Assembly: GCA_965223435.1 (NCBI GenBank)
Contig: CBDCWQ010000023.1
Location: forward strand, 248,001 to 312,000
From: CBDCWQ01 sp965223435
Lineage (GTDB): Bacteria; Myxococcota; Kuafuiibacteriia; Kuafuiibacteriales; Kuafuiibacteriaceae
Direction: 5' to 3'
DNA: 64,000 nt
Below, piece after piece: positions 52,799 to 62,700 of the stretch. Position numbers and translations under genes: made by a program. Numbering within the stretch: position 1 is the stretch's first letter; each line of letters opens with the position of its first letter. The notes under the pieces are model-generated. The model had not been told where the DNA came from and made no database searches. It worked only from the letters and a program-made list of their open reading frames with translations.

Positions 52799-54978
52799 GG
52801 TGAAAAGCTCACGTAGGGGCGAGCTTGTTTAAAAACGATGTTGCCTTCGGACGTGTGTTTGATTTCTACGTCCAAAGAAAACGAAGAAAGTTGGGGATAA
52901 ACCGACTCAGCAAAGTGGTCATGGATCAAAAACAGTGTCCGCCCGAGCTGGTCCAGCTTTTCGTTGGACCAAACAGAAACACCGGTTCCTGCGATGGAGG
53001 ACCATACCTGAACCTTGACGTCGCTTACCGTAGACGTTGCGCTTCGGCCGAAGCTCAAGGACTCGGCGATGGCGCTCGGATCGCCTGGCCGGACTACGCT
53101 CTCTCGGCCAAGCTGGGAAGATAGGCGATAAAGTGGAAGTTCATCGTCGACCCGAAGTTCGGTGATGGCAACTGCGCTGGCCCGCTCCGAGACAAAGGAA
53201 GCATTGACCGCGATGCCCATAAATGCCCGGGTATGATCAACTCCGTAGTATTCTCGTTCGTCAAAGGCCCGCAGATTCCACAGGCTCGCCCAAACTTTGC
53301 GAATGGCCCGGGCGACACCCTTCTCCTTACTTAGGTCGCCCTCCAGGTTCTTGATCACATCCATTAGGTACGTGCGCTCTGGATGGTCGAGCAGCTCTTG
53401 CCTTCGTTTGTGTATCTCTTCCTCCACTTGGGTCCGCTCGTCAGCCGAAAGACAGTGGGAAGGGCCTGCTTCATCGTTGTCGAGATCGTCCTGCAGGCAT
53501 CCGCTCTTGGAGTCGTAAAGTCCCGCTCCGGTAAGTTTGTCCAGGTCTTCGACGTTTGTGCTGCTGCGAAAGCGGATCCTCTGGTAGGCTGCTTGGTCGC
53601 CAAAGCTTTTCCGGAGCTGATCCTTGATTGCGTCCATCGTATCGCTCGACATGGTGCCGCCCTGAATGGCGGCCCTCAGGGCCTTCAGCTGACTTCGCTT
53701 GAACGCCGCATTTGTCTTCAGCTCGGGCCTCTTCAGCATGTCTTCGATGGCGGTCTTGATGCCGTTTTCTTCGATGAAACGGAGATACGCGGAAAAAGGA
53801 ATGGCAAAGCCGGAGGCCCGGTGTTCAGCCGGCAGCACATCAAACAGCTCACCCAGGTTGGCAGCTTTTACACCGTAGCTCAGCCTGTTCGAATGATCGA
53901 TTTCATCGAATCCGGCCAAGCGTTGTTCATCGAGGTTCGCTTGCACCGGGGGAATGGATGGTTTTCGGGACTTCCAAAAGGCCTCTGCTTCTTCCAGCCG
54001 GGCTGGCTCCAGCAGAAATTCCTGGTCGGAAACTAGAAGATGAACCAGACGATCTTGGAGCTCTAGAAGAGACCAGGCTTGGTAGATTTTTGGTACGGCA
54101 ACGCTTGGAATGCCTTTTTCCGAGAGTCGAAGGTTGACGTGGCTCAGGCTGTTTTGAGGAGTTTTGGTGATGAGTCCAGCTACGATAGAGATGTCGTTGG
54201 GTGCACTTTCTACCACTACAATGTCACGAGTTCCATACGTGTTGAGTGCCTCACCCTTCGGCACCACCTTCAAAGTTCCGTATCCTTCGCCCTTGCTGTA
54301 GCTTTCGTGGCCTAAGCCATTGAGTAAGGTTTCTGCAAAGAGAAAGGATACACCCTTTTTCTCCAAGGCAGGCGCGTTTCGATGAACCAAGCGTTTTTGT
54401 TGGGGGCCTTCTGGCACGAAGACCAGGCGGTTTGCCGCAAAGACGGCACACTCTTTAAGAATGCTTGTTGCTTCGACGACGTGGTCGACCTCGAGTTCAT
54501 TGCCTTCGGCGTAGACGGAGTAAGCAACAATGCCCAGCTCTTCCGTTTTGGGATGCCGGACACCAGGCCAGGACCGGATTGTCCCGCCCCAGAACCTTCG
54601 TGACTCGACGCGCAAGACCCAATTGAGGTAGGTTTCGTAGGCCAGGTCGGCAAACTCAGGAAAGCTCTTAAGAAAACCAATGTGCCACTCGAAGAGGTTC
54701 ATGTTCTGAAAGTAGCAAGCCTCCATCATGGGCTCGGTGGGTGTTCGGCCTTTGGCGTTGGCCAAGTACTTGACCCCTGATTTTTGACTTTTTTGAACCT
54801 TGGCCAAGTCGGCTGCCTTTTCCAAGCGCGTGAGGAAGTTGGCGTTTTCGATTCCAGGATCTGTGGAGACGCCTGCGTCACGATTTGTGCCAGCGTCTGG
54901 TTGGGTATCTTCTCTGGTTTTTTCTCCTGCGCAGGCGACTGCGCATAGAACCATTGTTCCTATGGCCCAAAGCCGCAT
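52795..54978 (-). CDS. Glucan-water-dikinase/PPDK-like lipoprotein
   Basis: A 727-residue protein with a lipoprotein signal (MVLCAVAC, Cys about 16). Residues about 250-320 match the phosphohistidine swivel domain of PEP-utilising enzymes (DIVVVESAPN, SLSHVNLRLSEKGIPSVAV; candidate His280). Residues about 365-725 match the PPDK/PEP-synthase ATP-grasp domain (YGVKAANLGELFD, PFSAYLRFIEENG, RIRFRSSTNVEDL, and the closing VFKQARPY). The swivel-before-ATP-grasp order and the LSHV motif are those of glucan, water dikinase (GWD), which phosphorylates starch-like glucan, rather than PPDK. The puzzle is the export signal: an ATP-using dikinase has no ATP outside the cytoplasm. It may be inactive, a binding protein, or use another donor. 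It is the first gene of an operon with the 609-residue lipoprotein. Confidence 0.75.
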   Translation of the reverse strand: MRLWAIGTMVLCAVACAGEKTREDTQPDAGTNRDAGVSTDPGIENANFLTRLEKAADLAKVQKSQKSGVKYLANAKGRTPTEPMMEACYFQNMNLFEWHIGFLKSFPEFADLAYETYLNWVLRVESRRFWGGTIRSWPGVRHPKTEELGIVAYSVYAEGNELEVDHVVEATSILKECAVFAANRLVFVPEGPQQKRLVHRNAPALEKKGVSFLFAETLLNGLGHESYSKGEGYGTLKVVPKGEALNTYGTRDIVVVESAPNDISIVAGLITKTPQNSLSHVNLRLSEKGIPSVAVPKIYQAWSLLELQDRLVHLLVSDQEFLLEPARLEEAEAFWKSRKPSIPPVQANLDEQRLAGFDEIDHSNRLSYGVKAANLGELFDVLPAEHRASGFAIPFSAYLRFIEENGIKTAIEDMLKRPELKTNAAFKRSQLKALRAAIQGGTMSSDTMDAIKDQLRKSFGDQAAYQRIRFRSSTNVEDLDKLTGAGLYDSKSGCLQDDLDNDEAGPSHCLSADERTQVEEEIHKRRQELLDHPERTYLMDVIKNLEGDLSKEKGVARAIRKVWASLWNLRAFDEREYYGVDHTRAFMGIAVNASFVSERASAVAITELRVDDELPLYRLSSQLGRESVVRPGDPSAIAESLSFGRSATSTVSDVKVQVWSSIAGTGVSVWSNEKLDQLGRTLFLIHDHFAESVYPQLSSFSLDVEIKHTSEGNIVFKQARPYVSFSP

Positions 54979-55581
54979 GAGTTATTGTTTAGCAAGTCCT
55001 GGGCCACCTCGAAGGGCACGGCAAGGGTACGTTGATTCGGCGGATCAGCGCTGAGGTCACAGATTCTTGATGGTTTTTGGCCAAAATGATCCGGTTTCTT
55101 GAGGGTCTCTGGCCGAAAGATTGGGCGCATCGCAAAGATCAAGCGGACTCAAGTCCAGAGGCGATCGTGCTGTCGTGATAGGGGTCGAATATCCGAAAGG
55201 CGGCCGGTGCGGTTGCGATGCGGTCGTTTCGGACAAAAGAATGTCATGTTTAGAACAAGTCTTCATAGGGCTAAGCTGCTATAAGATGCCCATGTCAACG
55301 CCATGAGAGCCCTGGCTGTCTGAGTGTGCAATAAACGTGTACTGTGTGGCTCCTCTCCGGGAAGACCGACAACCTTGATCGACCGGAGTGTGGTTCTCTG
55401 GGGCAAGATTGCAGTCGATTTCCGCTCGAAAGCAAGAGAGGATGCGATCAGAGGCGTTTCGCATCGCCAACGGCAAGAGCGGAGCCCTTGAGTCGTGGGT
55501 TTCGGCGAATGAACTCGCGGGTAGGGGCATCGGGACGGGTGCGCATGGGATTGTGGCCTAATACGCAGGAGTGATTTGTTT
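54979..55581. other. 600-bp intergenic region, no clear gene
   Basis: This lies between the divergent dikinase-like gene and the broken lipoprotein gene and should hold both promoters. A 39-codon plus-strand frame (55442-55561, FRIANGKSGALESWVSANEL) is open but has no recognisable family. AGGAG at 55567-55571 precedes ATG 55582 of the lipoprotein. Confidence 0.45.
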
Positions 55582-56200
55582 ATGAATTCAGGAAGTGTTT
55601 TTTGTTGTTTGTCCGTCTTGGCTCTTTCTCTTTCGTGCTCAGGGCCTGATGCCGTACAGGAACATGCAGCTTCGGCCGTTTTTCGGATGAGCGGGAGCGT
55701 ACAGAAAGGGCCGCTTGTTGAAGACTCGGTGGTTCGTGCCGTTTATGTTTGGTCTGAAGACGAGGCTTCTTCTCAGACTTTTGAAACAAGAACCACAAAT
55801 GATATGGGGGACTTCTCACTTGACTTACCTTCGTCGGGGTTGCTGTCGGTGTCCGTTTCGGGGCGTCATTATGACGAGGCTCTGGGGCGATTGTCCCATA
55901 CGCCTATAACCCTTCGCGCATACGGAGAGTTGTCAGGTGCGGAGACGTTGGTGCATGTCAACGCACTCACCGACCTAAGCTTCGCCCGCGTTTCCCACTT
56001 GGTCTCGACGGGTATGGGTTTTACAGAGGCGACAATACAGGCGGAGCGCGAACTGGTCCTTCCTTGGGCCTCGGTAGAGAGGGTTTCGTGCCCCAGGTTC
56101 CCGCGACGCGCATGAATATCCTGGGCGGACATTCTGAAGAAGACGCCTATCTGCTCGCCCTGAGCACGGTGTTGGCCAAAGCGGCGTTGCTTCGTAACCT
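55582..56200 (+). pseudogene. Lipoprotein gene broken by frameshift and IS66 insertion
   Basis: ATG 55582 with AGGAG upstream begins a lipoprotein (LSVLALSLSC lipobox) followed by a carboxypeptidase-regulatory-like beta domain (MSGSVQKGPLVEDSVVRAV, TTNDMGDFSLDLPSSG). The first frame runs to 56115, but sense-like sequence continues from about 56085 in another frame (VPQVPATRMNILGG, LLALSTVLAKAALLR). A single frameshift near 56080-56095 therefore splits the gene. The second frame loses similarity near 56200, where the IS66-type element begins. I recognise no continuation past the element, apart from a 36-codon coding-like frame at 59115-59225 that may be the lost end. The gene is inactive as it stands. 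Confidence 0.65.
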
Positions 56201-56287
56201 GTGCACAGACGGGCCCACGACAATTTCGGTGAGCCGCCCCATATTTGCCTTTGGCTGGCAAAAGCACCAGCAAGGAGGCAAAGAGCA

Positions 56288-56623
56288 GTGACAAAGAGAA
56301 AAGTTGGGCGTGGTTCCCAGGCTTCGGGCCGTGGCTTTAGGCGGCGCGGGGTTAGGGAGTCCCGGTTGGAGGGGCTTCATCAGAGTTTCGAGGTCTTTCG
56401 TCGGGCCCACCGATCTGGCACCCGAATCCCAAACGATCTACGGACGGCTACGCAGGAAGCGATGCAACAAGGCTTGAGTCGGGCCGAGGTGCGCCGCGTC
56501 TGCGGCGTGTCCTCGCAGCAACTCGATGCCTGGGAAAAACGTGACGAGGCTGGCTCAATGAAAGCCGAGACGCGGAGGGTTGCGGTGCGCATGTTTACCG
56601 TCGTGGATGACGACGACATTTAG
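56288..56623 (+). CDS. tnpA: IS66 TnpA-like helix-turn-helix protein
   Basis: 111 residues from GTG 56288, with a strong AGGAGG about nine bases upstream. An Arg/Gly-rich basic N-terminus is followed by a helix-turn-helix (MQQGLSRAEVRRVCGVSSQQ, then LDAWEKR), as in the small first protein of IS66 elements, which is thought to aid transposition. It ends in TAG (56621-56623); the same frame then continues 28 codons (VLELRLQGWSVALRRSDNG) to TAA at 56708-56710. That continuation looks like the normal TnpA C-terminus, so the stop probably truncates the protein. Confidence 0.65.
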   Translation: MTKRKVGRGSQASGRGFRRRGVRESRLEGLHQSFEVFRRAHRSGTRIPNDLRTATQEAMQQGLSRAEVRRVCGVSSQQLDAWEKRDEAGSMKAETRRVAVRMFTVVDDDDI

Positions 56624-56710
56624 GTGAAGAGCGATGACCCGCCGGTGTTGGAGCTCCGTCTCCAAGGCTGGTCGGTGGCCCTTCGACGATCCGACAACGG
56701 AGTCTCCTAA
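56624..56710 (+). pseudogene. TnpA C-terminal continuation after amber stop
   Basis: In frame with tnpA and directly after its TAG; a GTG at 56624 could restart translation. It encodes 28 residues (DDPPVLELRLQGWSVALRR) that resemble the C-terminal strand of IS66 TnpA proteins. It may be read as a separate peptide by re-initiation, or be the lost end of tnpA. Confidence 0.45.
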
Positions 56711-56711
56711 T

Positions 56712-57080
56712 ATGTTGCCGGTCGCAATTCGGCGGGTCTTCATGGCTCAGCACCGCGTGGACTTTCGTAAGCAGCTCAACGGGCTTCTCGGCGAAGCGTA
56801 TCGCTTAGGCGCAAATCCTTACGACGTTGACTGCGTCTTGTTCGTAAAAAAGGACCACCGACAGCTTCGAGCTCTTGTGGGTGATCGCGTGGGTCTGTAC
56901 CTCGTCAGTCGTCGCTTTGAAGGGGGCCGTCTTCGAACGCTTGTTCGGTTCGCGGAAGAAGCCTCCCGCACATCGATCTCGACGGCGGAGCTCTCGCTTC
57001 TCCTCGAAGGCGCGACCTTCACGGTGCACAAACGCGCCCGCCGCTGTTTTGACAGCAAGACCCGTCACCCGACGGTTTAA
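56712..57080 (+). CDS. tnpB: IS66 TnpB accessory protein
   Basis: A 122-residue protein of the IS66 Orf2/TnpB family. The N-terminal pattern RRVFMAQHRVDFRKQLNGLLGE corresponds to the family's V(F)(A)xxPVDMRKGFDGL; the segment CVLFVKKDHRQLRALVGDRV replaces the usual FRNRRGDRLKLLxWDRDG, followed by LYLVSRRFEGGRLRTL. Its role in transposition is accessory. ATG 56712 is chosen by alignment to the family; the open frame extends upstream to 56634. It sits one base after the TnpA continuation and is followed by tnpC. Confidence 0.75.
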   Translation: MLPVAIRRVFMAQHRVDFRKQLNGLLGEAYRLGANPYDVDCVLFVKKDHRQLRALVGDRVGLYLVSRRFEGGRLRTLVRFAEEASRTSISTAELSLLLEGATFTVHKRARRCFDSKTRHPTV

Positions 57081-57126
57081 AAAAAGCGTTGACACACTTA
57101 AATCCGCGCCGTCATCCTTTCGTCCC

Positions 57127-59109
57127 TTGCTAGAGATCATTCTCAAGCAGCTGATTTCGGGGCAAGGGTCGTCCCAGAAATATCGCACCTATACTCGGGA
57201 GCTCGGTCGAGTGATGGGCATCATCCCATCGAGTGAAAAGCGTAAGAGTGGTGGCCCGCTCCAAGGTTTGGTCTCCTCTTCGAAATGCGTGTTCTCCGAG
57301 TCGCGCGAACGACTCTTACAGCAACGAGATCGAAGTCGTGCCTTGGCCGCTCGGTACACAGACTTGCAGCACAGACATGAGACCAAAGCCGAGAAAATAG
57401 AGAAAAAGCTAGCCAAGGTGGCTACGTCGTCAGAACAGCCGCAAGAGGTTTCCATGGACGTCCCAGTAGAAGAAATTGAGCTTTCCGAAGAGGCCAAGGC
57501 TAAATCAGCGGCAAGTGTCGAGCTGCTTGTCGAGCATTTAGAACGCGGCGATGGAGAAGAATCGCCGGCCCTCCAATCTTCGACCGAGACGCTGATGAAC
57601 AGCAGCTTCGTGTCGCCCGCAGAGGAAGCGCTCCATCTGCCCGCCCATCTTCCCGAAAATCTGGTCGATGAGACGGTTGTCCAGACCTTGAGTGAGCCTC
57701 GGGTCCGCTATGACTTTTCGGTTTCCGTGACGCGCATTCATTTGGATGTAGAGAAGAAGATCATCGAGACAAAAGACGGTGAGCGTCGGGTTGTTTCTGC
57801 GTCGACGGCTGAAATTGGTCCGGCGCGTTATTCAGTCACCTGGTCGGCGCTGGCTACGCTGGCCGTGATGGTGGGCCAGTACGCGATGCCTCTCAATCGT
57901 TTAGCCAAGATGCTCACGACGGCGGGCAAGCGCTTTACCGCCGGTGGTCTGGGCCGAATGGCGCACTACGTGGCGGGACGCTTTGTCCCCATCTACCTGA
58001 GGCTTTCGGAGCAGCTCGCTGATGCTTCGATTTTGGCTGGGGATGATACCTCATGCCGGGTTTTGGAAGTGTCCACGCACTTTAGAAAGCAAGAACGAGC
58101 GGAAAAGCCTCCGCCCTGGGCACTCCATCGCACCACCTGCGCCGCCGAACGCAGTTACACATCGTGCATGAAAGCGAGAGCCGCACTCTTCGAGAAACGA
58201 CAACAGGGGCACCGCACCGCGAAACAGGCACCCCTTCCGGAGCCCTCTCTTAGTGTTTTGGTCGGCAGAAAATTCGATTTCGAGTCTAAGAAGCGAAACG
58301 GCAAAGAAGTCAAAGAAGCTTTACACACTACGGTCATCACCGGAAAAAGCGATGACGACGCCCCCCAGAGTATGATCATCTTCTATCGGAGCCACCTCGG
58401 AAGCTTTGGCAATCTTCTCGAAATGTTGCTTAAGAAGAGGAAACCTAGCGCCCGAGAACGCACCATTCAAGCCGACCTCAGCAGTACGAACTTTGTCACC
58501 GACCCAAAGCTCACCGGTCACTTCCACATCCATCTGGCTGGATGTAGCGCCCATGCGCGGCGGCCCTTTGCCTTGTACGAAGAGGACGACCCCACGCATG
58601 CGGCTTATATGCTGCATCTCTTCAAAGGATTGGCCCTCCACGAGCATCTTTTGGACTGTCATGGCCGGAACTACGACAACGTCTTGGCAGTACGGGACAC
58701 GGACAGTCGCGAGATCTGGGGGGCCATTAAAAATCTCGCGACCAAGATGGCAAAGCGCTGGTCCAAGGCCACCCCTCTAGGTACCGGCGCCCGATATATT
58801 CTTAAACACTTTGAGAAACTCACTGCCTACCTAAAAGAACCTCGACTCGAAGCGACAAACAACCTGAGCGAACGATTGCTGAGAACAGAGAAGCTCATCG
58901 AGAAGAGCGCACTCTTCCGACGCACGATGGAGGGCCGCGTCGTTCTTGATATCTTGCGCACGATCCTGCAGACCGCTGTTGCCGCCAAGGTGCCAATACA
59001 AGAATACTTGGTGGACATCATGAAAGCCGACCCCGAGGCGATTAAAGCTCATCCGGAGCACTACACACCCCATGCTTGGGCTGCTCGTCGCCTACCACCA
59101 CCAATGTAG
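57127..59109 (+). CDS. tnpC: IS66-family transposase TnpC
   Basis: DDE-type transposase, about 660 residues from TTG 57127; the true start is uncertain because the frame is open back to 56875 across tnpB. It carries an N-terminal coiled-coil-like region (ERLLQQRDRSRALAARYTDL, ETKAEKIEKKLAKV), a Glu/Ser-rich linker, then the IS66 catalytic core: ILAGDDTSCRVLE (first Asp), HIHLAGCSAHARRPF (the family's GCWAHARR motif) and LEATNNLSERLLR (the NxxER Glu motif). The last 60 residues match the IS66 C-terminal domain (VPIQEYLVDIM). At about 660 residues it is longer than the usual 510-550, mainly through the N-terminal region. All catalytic motifs appear intact. Confidence 0.8.
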   Translation: MLEIILKQLISGQGSSQKYRTYTRELGRVMGIIPSSEKRKSGGPLQGLVSSSKCVFSESRERLLQQRDRSRALAARYTDLQHRHETKAEKIEKKLAKVATSSEQPQEVSMDVPVEEIELSEEAKAKSAASVELLVEHLERGDGEESPALQSSTETLMNSSFVSPAEEALHLPAHLPENLVDETVVQTLSEPRVRYDFSVSVTRIHLDVEKKIIETKDGERRVVSASTAEIGPARYSVTWSALATLAVMVGQYAMPLNRLAKMLTTAGKRFTAGGLGRMAHYVAGRFVPIYLRLSEQLADASILAGDDTSCRVLEVSTHFRKQERAEKPPPWALHRTTCAAERSYTSCMKARAALFEKRQQGHRTAKQAPLPEPSLSVLVGRKFDFESKKRNGKEVKEALHTTVITGKSDDDAPQSMIIFYRSHLGSFGNLLEMLLKKRKPSARERTIQADLSSTNFVTDPKLTGHFHIHLAGCSAHARRPFALYEEDDPTHAAYMLHLFKGLALHEHLLDCHGRNYDNVLAVRDTDSREIWGAIKNLATKMAKRWSKATPLGTGARYILKHFEKLTAYLKEPRLEATNNLSERLLRTEKLIEKSALFRRTMEGRVVLDILRTILQTAVAAKVPIQEYLVDIMKADPEAIKAHPEHYTPHAWAARRLPPPM

Positions 59110-59237
59110 CTCGGCACGAGATTCGCCTCCAGGCAGAACTGAGCGTGACAGCCTCGGCTCCCGCCCAAACCACGGCAAAAGCCCAGATCTTCACGGCTGC
59201 TCAGGTACAGCCCAACACGCGCTGAACCCAACGGGCC

Positions 59238-59399
59238 TCAAGGTTTCCTCGGGGACCCCGTCAGACCACTGGTTACAAACTTTCGGACCGTTTGGCGCGA
59301 AACGCGCAGGGCCTTCGCTGTCTTTCGTATCGAGTAGCCCTCTCTCGAAAGCCGCTGAATCTCTTCTTGCATACGCATACTCGTCCTCGCTTTGCTCAT
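59238..59399 (-). pseudogene. istA: IS21 istA 5' fragment
   Basis: ATG 59399 opens 53 codons ending at TGA 59238-59240. Residues about 11-41 (EEIQRLSREGYSIRKTAKAL, then RVSRQTVRKF) are the helix-turn-helix that starts IstA of IS21-family elements. IstA is normally about 400-500 residues with a DDE core, all of which is missing. With the repeats at 59487-59572 it forms one broken end of an IS21-type element. Confidence 0.65.
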
Positions 59400-59486
59400 C
59401 ACTGCTCCTTCGCAGCCCTGAGCCGAATACGCGTCGCCTAACCTCTCTACAGATATCGGGATTACCCCAGGTTAACTTCACCCCAT

Positions 59487-59572
59487 TGGGTGGTCAACCT
59501 CGAGCCAAATGGGTGGTCAACCTCGAGCCAAATGGGTGGTCAACTTCCCATCCAATCGAGCAGTCAATGTTT
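59487..59572. repeat. IS21-type terminal multiple repeats
   Basis: Three consecutive 23-bp units, each starting TGGGTGGTCAAC (59487, 59510, 59533); the first two are identical (ending CTCGAGCCAAA) and the third diverges (ending TTCCCATCCAA). A terminal CGAGCAGTCAA follows. Multiple repeats next to istA are characteristic of IS21 ends, where IstA binds; read on the minus strand the end starts TTGACTGCTCG. Confidence 0.65.
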
Positions 59573-59719
59573 CTTGTCTAAGTTTTGCCCCCAATGAATG
59601 AGCTTGGTCTGTGGCAGATTTCTGTCGGTCCTGACGTGGAGGATCGAGAGGGGATCGAATTCAGACCAGATTCCCTAAGCAGCACCCATGCTCGAAGAAT
59701 GTCAAGCATTGCGGCGTGG

Positions 59720-62700
59720 CTACTTTTCTCTATCTAGGGCATCCTCGAGGAGCCTTACGTAGTGAGCGCTACCGTGATCGGTTAGAAGCTCATCCAAGTC
59801 AATAATGGGGACTCGATCGAGAGCCCGGTGAAGCCATGCCCGGAACCCGCTGTCGCCCTCTCGAATATTTCCGATGTTATCAATGTAGACATCATAGCCA
59901 CCGTGTCGATACGAGAGGGAGGCAGGCGGAACCGCTGGGATGATATCGTGGTTATTTACTACCCGCACGTAGTTGGTTTGAGCGGAGGATGACTCGAAAC
60001 TGTTTACGAACGCAGCGTTTCCTGTCCTTGGCTGCCCGATAGTGTGCAATTGCGCAACGGGAAAATGATGTCGATTCGCATGAGCGGTAAAAAGCATCGC
60101 ATCTGCGCCTCCAAGACTGTGCCCAGCGACCAAAATATTCGATCCCACATTGAAGGTACCTAGGTAGTTTATGATGTCGGGTATGAGCGCGTTCGTTTGC
60201 TGAGAAAATCCTCTGTGTACCCTGCCTTCACCGAAGTTTGCGGCCGGATCTAGGATAAGCTTTGCGTCCTGAAGGATATCCTTCAGTCCAGCGGTACCTC
60301 GAAATGAGACAATAGTCGAGTCGGTTTCTGCATCGTATGCGGCGAACGCCTGCGTGTTTGTAGCAAAATCTTCGAAGAATCGTACGTCCGTCAAGCACTC
60401 ATTTTTTGCCTCGACATTGAGCGGCCCTTCGTCCTCGTAGGCTAGTTTTGCCATTCTGGCGAGGAAAGTAGTTAGCGGAAGATCGAATCCCTGCGCGTTC
60501 ACATCGTAGCGTACCTTTCCTACGCAATCGCATTGGAAATTGGGTATGGAATCACCATACCGAACTTGAATGGCCCATTTTTGCCAATGTTGACCTCCTG
60601 GAAAGTCTGCAACTTCCACAAACACCCAGGCAATGCCAGCCTGCGTTCCACGCCACATGATGTCGTCCTCCCACGGATCAAGCGTTTTGGTATGCGCAAT
60701 CGAACCATCGCCGCACGTACTACTTGCAAAAGGATATAGGGCTCCTGGGATGGGTTCGGTACGTAGGTTGCGAGTGGCCGTCCCTGATCGTTCCGTGGGG
60801 CTCACCAGGCGCACAGTGCCCACTTCACCCGGCGCCATGAAAGGAGTCTGCACCACACAATCGAAAGTGGAAAGATCCACGGTTCCTGAGCCCACGGAGA
60901 TGGTTCCATGTCCCGGTCCAGGGCAACCTTCGGGAAGCGCCTCTGAAACCGTCACCGTACTAAAATGGCTCACCTGAAAAGAAAGGCCCTCCGCTGTTGC
61001 AGTCGCTTCAAACTTGTCTACACCCCACGCGGAAGCATGCCTGAGAGCGTATCTTGTATTTCTCGATGGAATACGGCCTATGCGCCCAAGGGGTACCGTA
61101 ATCGCAATAGGCGTCGCGAAAGCCGTGCCTGAAGGCCCCAGGGTGAGTGTAAATAAGGAACCTTGTTCGCTGCCAGATGCCACTACGTCTACTGTAATTT
61201 CGTCTGCTCGAACATTTGAGGGAAGAGCGCCCGCGGGAATATCGAATTTGATCCCGTTGGCCTCCAGCTCGACGGCCTGACTTGGTGGCGGTCGCGGGAC
61301 AAATGAATAGTATTGGAACTCCGCGTTGTCTCGAGTGTTATCTTCGTTTGACTCGCACTTCACGGCTGCGAGTGCACGACGTTTTTGCTTTTCTCTAATA
61401 GGTTCGTAGTGAACGAACGTCTTACACGTATTGGGCTGCGTCAGTTTTGTATCCCAAAAAACATCCCGCCCGGCTGTGCGTCCGCAGGTTACAGAGTCGG
61501 CGTCGAACCACAAACTCACTTCGCTTCTGGAGGCGTACCCTTCGTTGCATGCGGTAATCTCATATCTGAATCTGTCTGCCCGAACAGTGACTTTTAGCGC
61601 GTCGATTCTCCAATCGGGCGTTGCGACGATGTAGCCTTGAGCGGCCGTATTGTTGCTGGCATTTGTGTCATTATCGCAATCAATCCTTGCGCTGGCGGTA
61701 TGCCTTCCTCGTTCGGAGAATTTACGAGAAGTCCGAATCTGTAAACACTGTCCCGGTGGTGGTAGGTTAACAAGCCAGGATTTGTCGGCCGGTTCGGGGG
61801 GGGCTCTTTCCAAGCACGAGAAGGCCAGATGTCGGTCAAACCAAAGTCCAACATTCACAGGGCGGCCGCCGTTCAGCGTACCGACATTGCAAGCCGTCAC
61901 CAAATATGTGGCTCCATCCTCCAGAGGGATAACTTTGAGGTCCACACTCCAGTCGTCATGAGGCAGTTCGATGACTTCCTGCGCCGACAAAGCACGGTGG
62001 TAGATGGACAATTCGTCTAGCTTTCCTTCGAACCAAACCTGATTTCGCGCCCCGTTAAAGGTGAGTGCCTCCGAGCCGTCTCCGATCATCCCGTAACGCG
62101 TTTTTCCACTGCCCAAGGGGTTACCGTCATGGACATTGACGGCACGCGCATCCTCTTTGCCGTCTACGTACAAAATTTTGTCACTTCCATCGTAAATGGC
62201 ACAGACGAAATGCCACGTGCCGTCATTGACAAGGGCAGAGCCCACCTGATCATGAATCTGACCGCCCTGGCTGGTTGAAAACCCAAGCTTGCCATCACCG
62301 CGTGCGTACAAACTAAAATATTCTGAGCGATCAAAGTCCAAGATCGACCAATTGCTGTTCCAGCTCGTGCTCCGATGGCTCGTTTGAACCCAAGAACAAA
62401 CGGATAAGCTTGGTAGCGCGCCTACAGTGTCATAGACCAGATTCTCAATGGCAATGTAGTCGTCGACACCGTCAAAGGCATAGCCATGCCCCCGTGGTCC
62501 GGGAATTTGCGTAGGCCCAAAGACGGTTCCGTGATTACCGTGATCCGTCGAATCCGCTGCACTACCCTCAAATCTGTATTGGGCAACAAGGCCCTGGGTA
62601 GAACGTGCTTTGTTTTCCTTCCGTCCGACAAGCAGATCGTTGACTTCTTGCGCCGACAAGGCACTGTGGTAGATGGACAATTCGTCTATCTTCCCTTCGA

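Larger units (their letters stand above)
56201..59237 (+). mobile_element. IS66-family insertion sequence (ends not resolved)
   Basis: A three-gene IS66-type unit (tnpA, tnpB, tnpC) inserted into a lipoprotein gene. I could not identify the terminal inverted repeats by eye; the left end is placed where the lipoprotein sequence stops and the right end before the istA fragment, so both limits are approximate. The tnpC protein is longer than usual and tnpA has an in-frame stop, so activity is uncertain. Confidence 0.7.
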
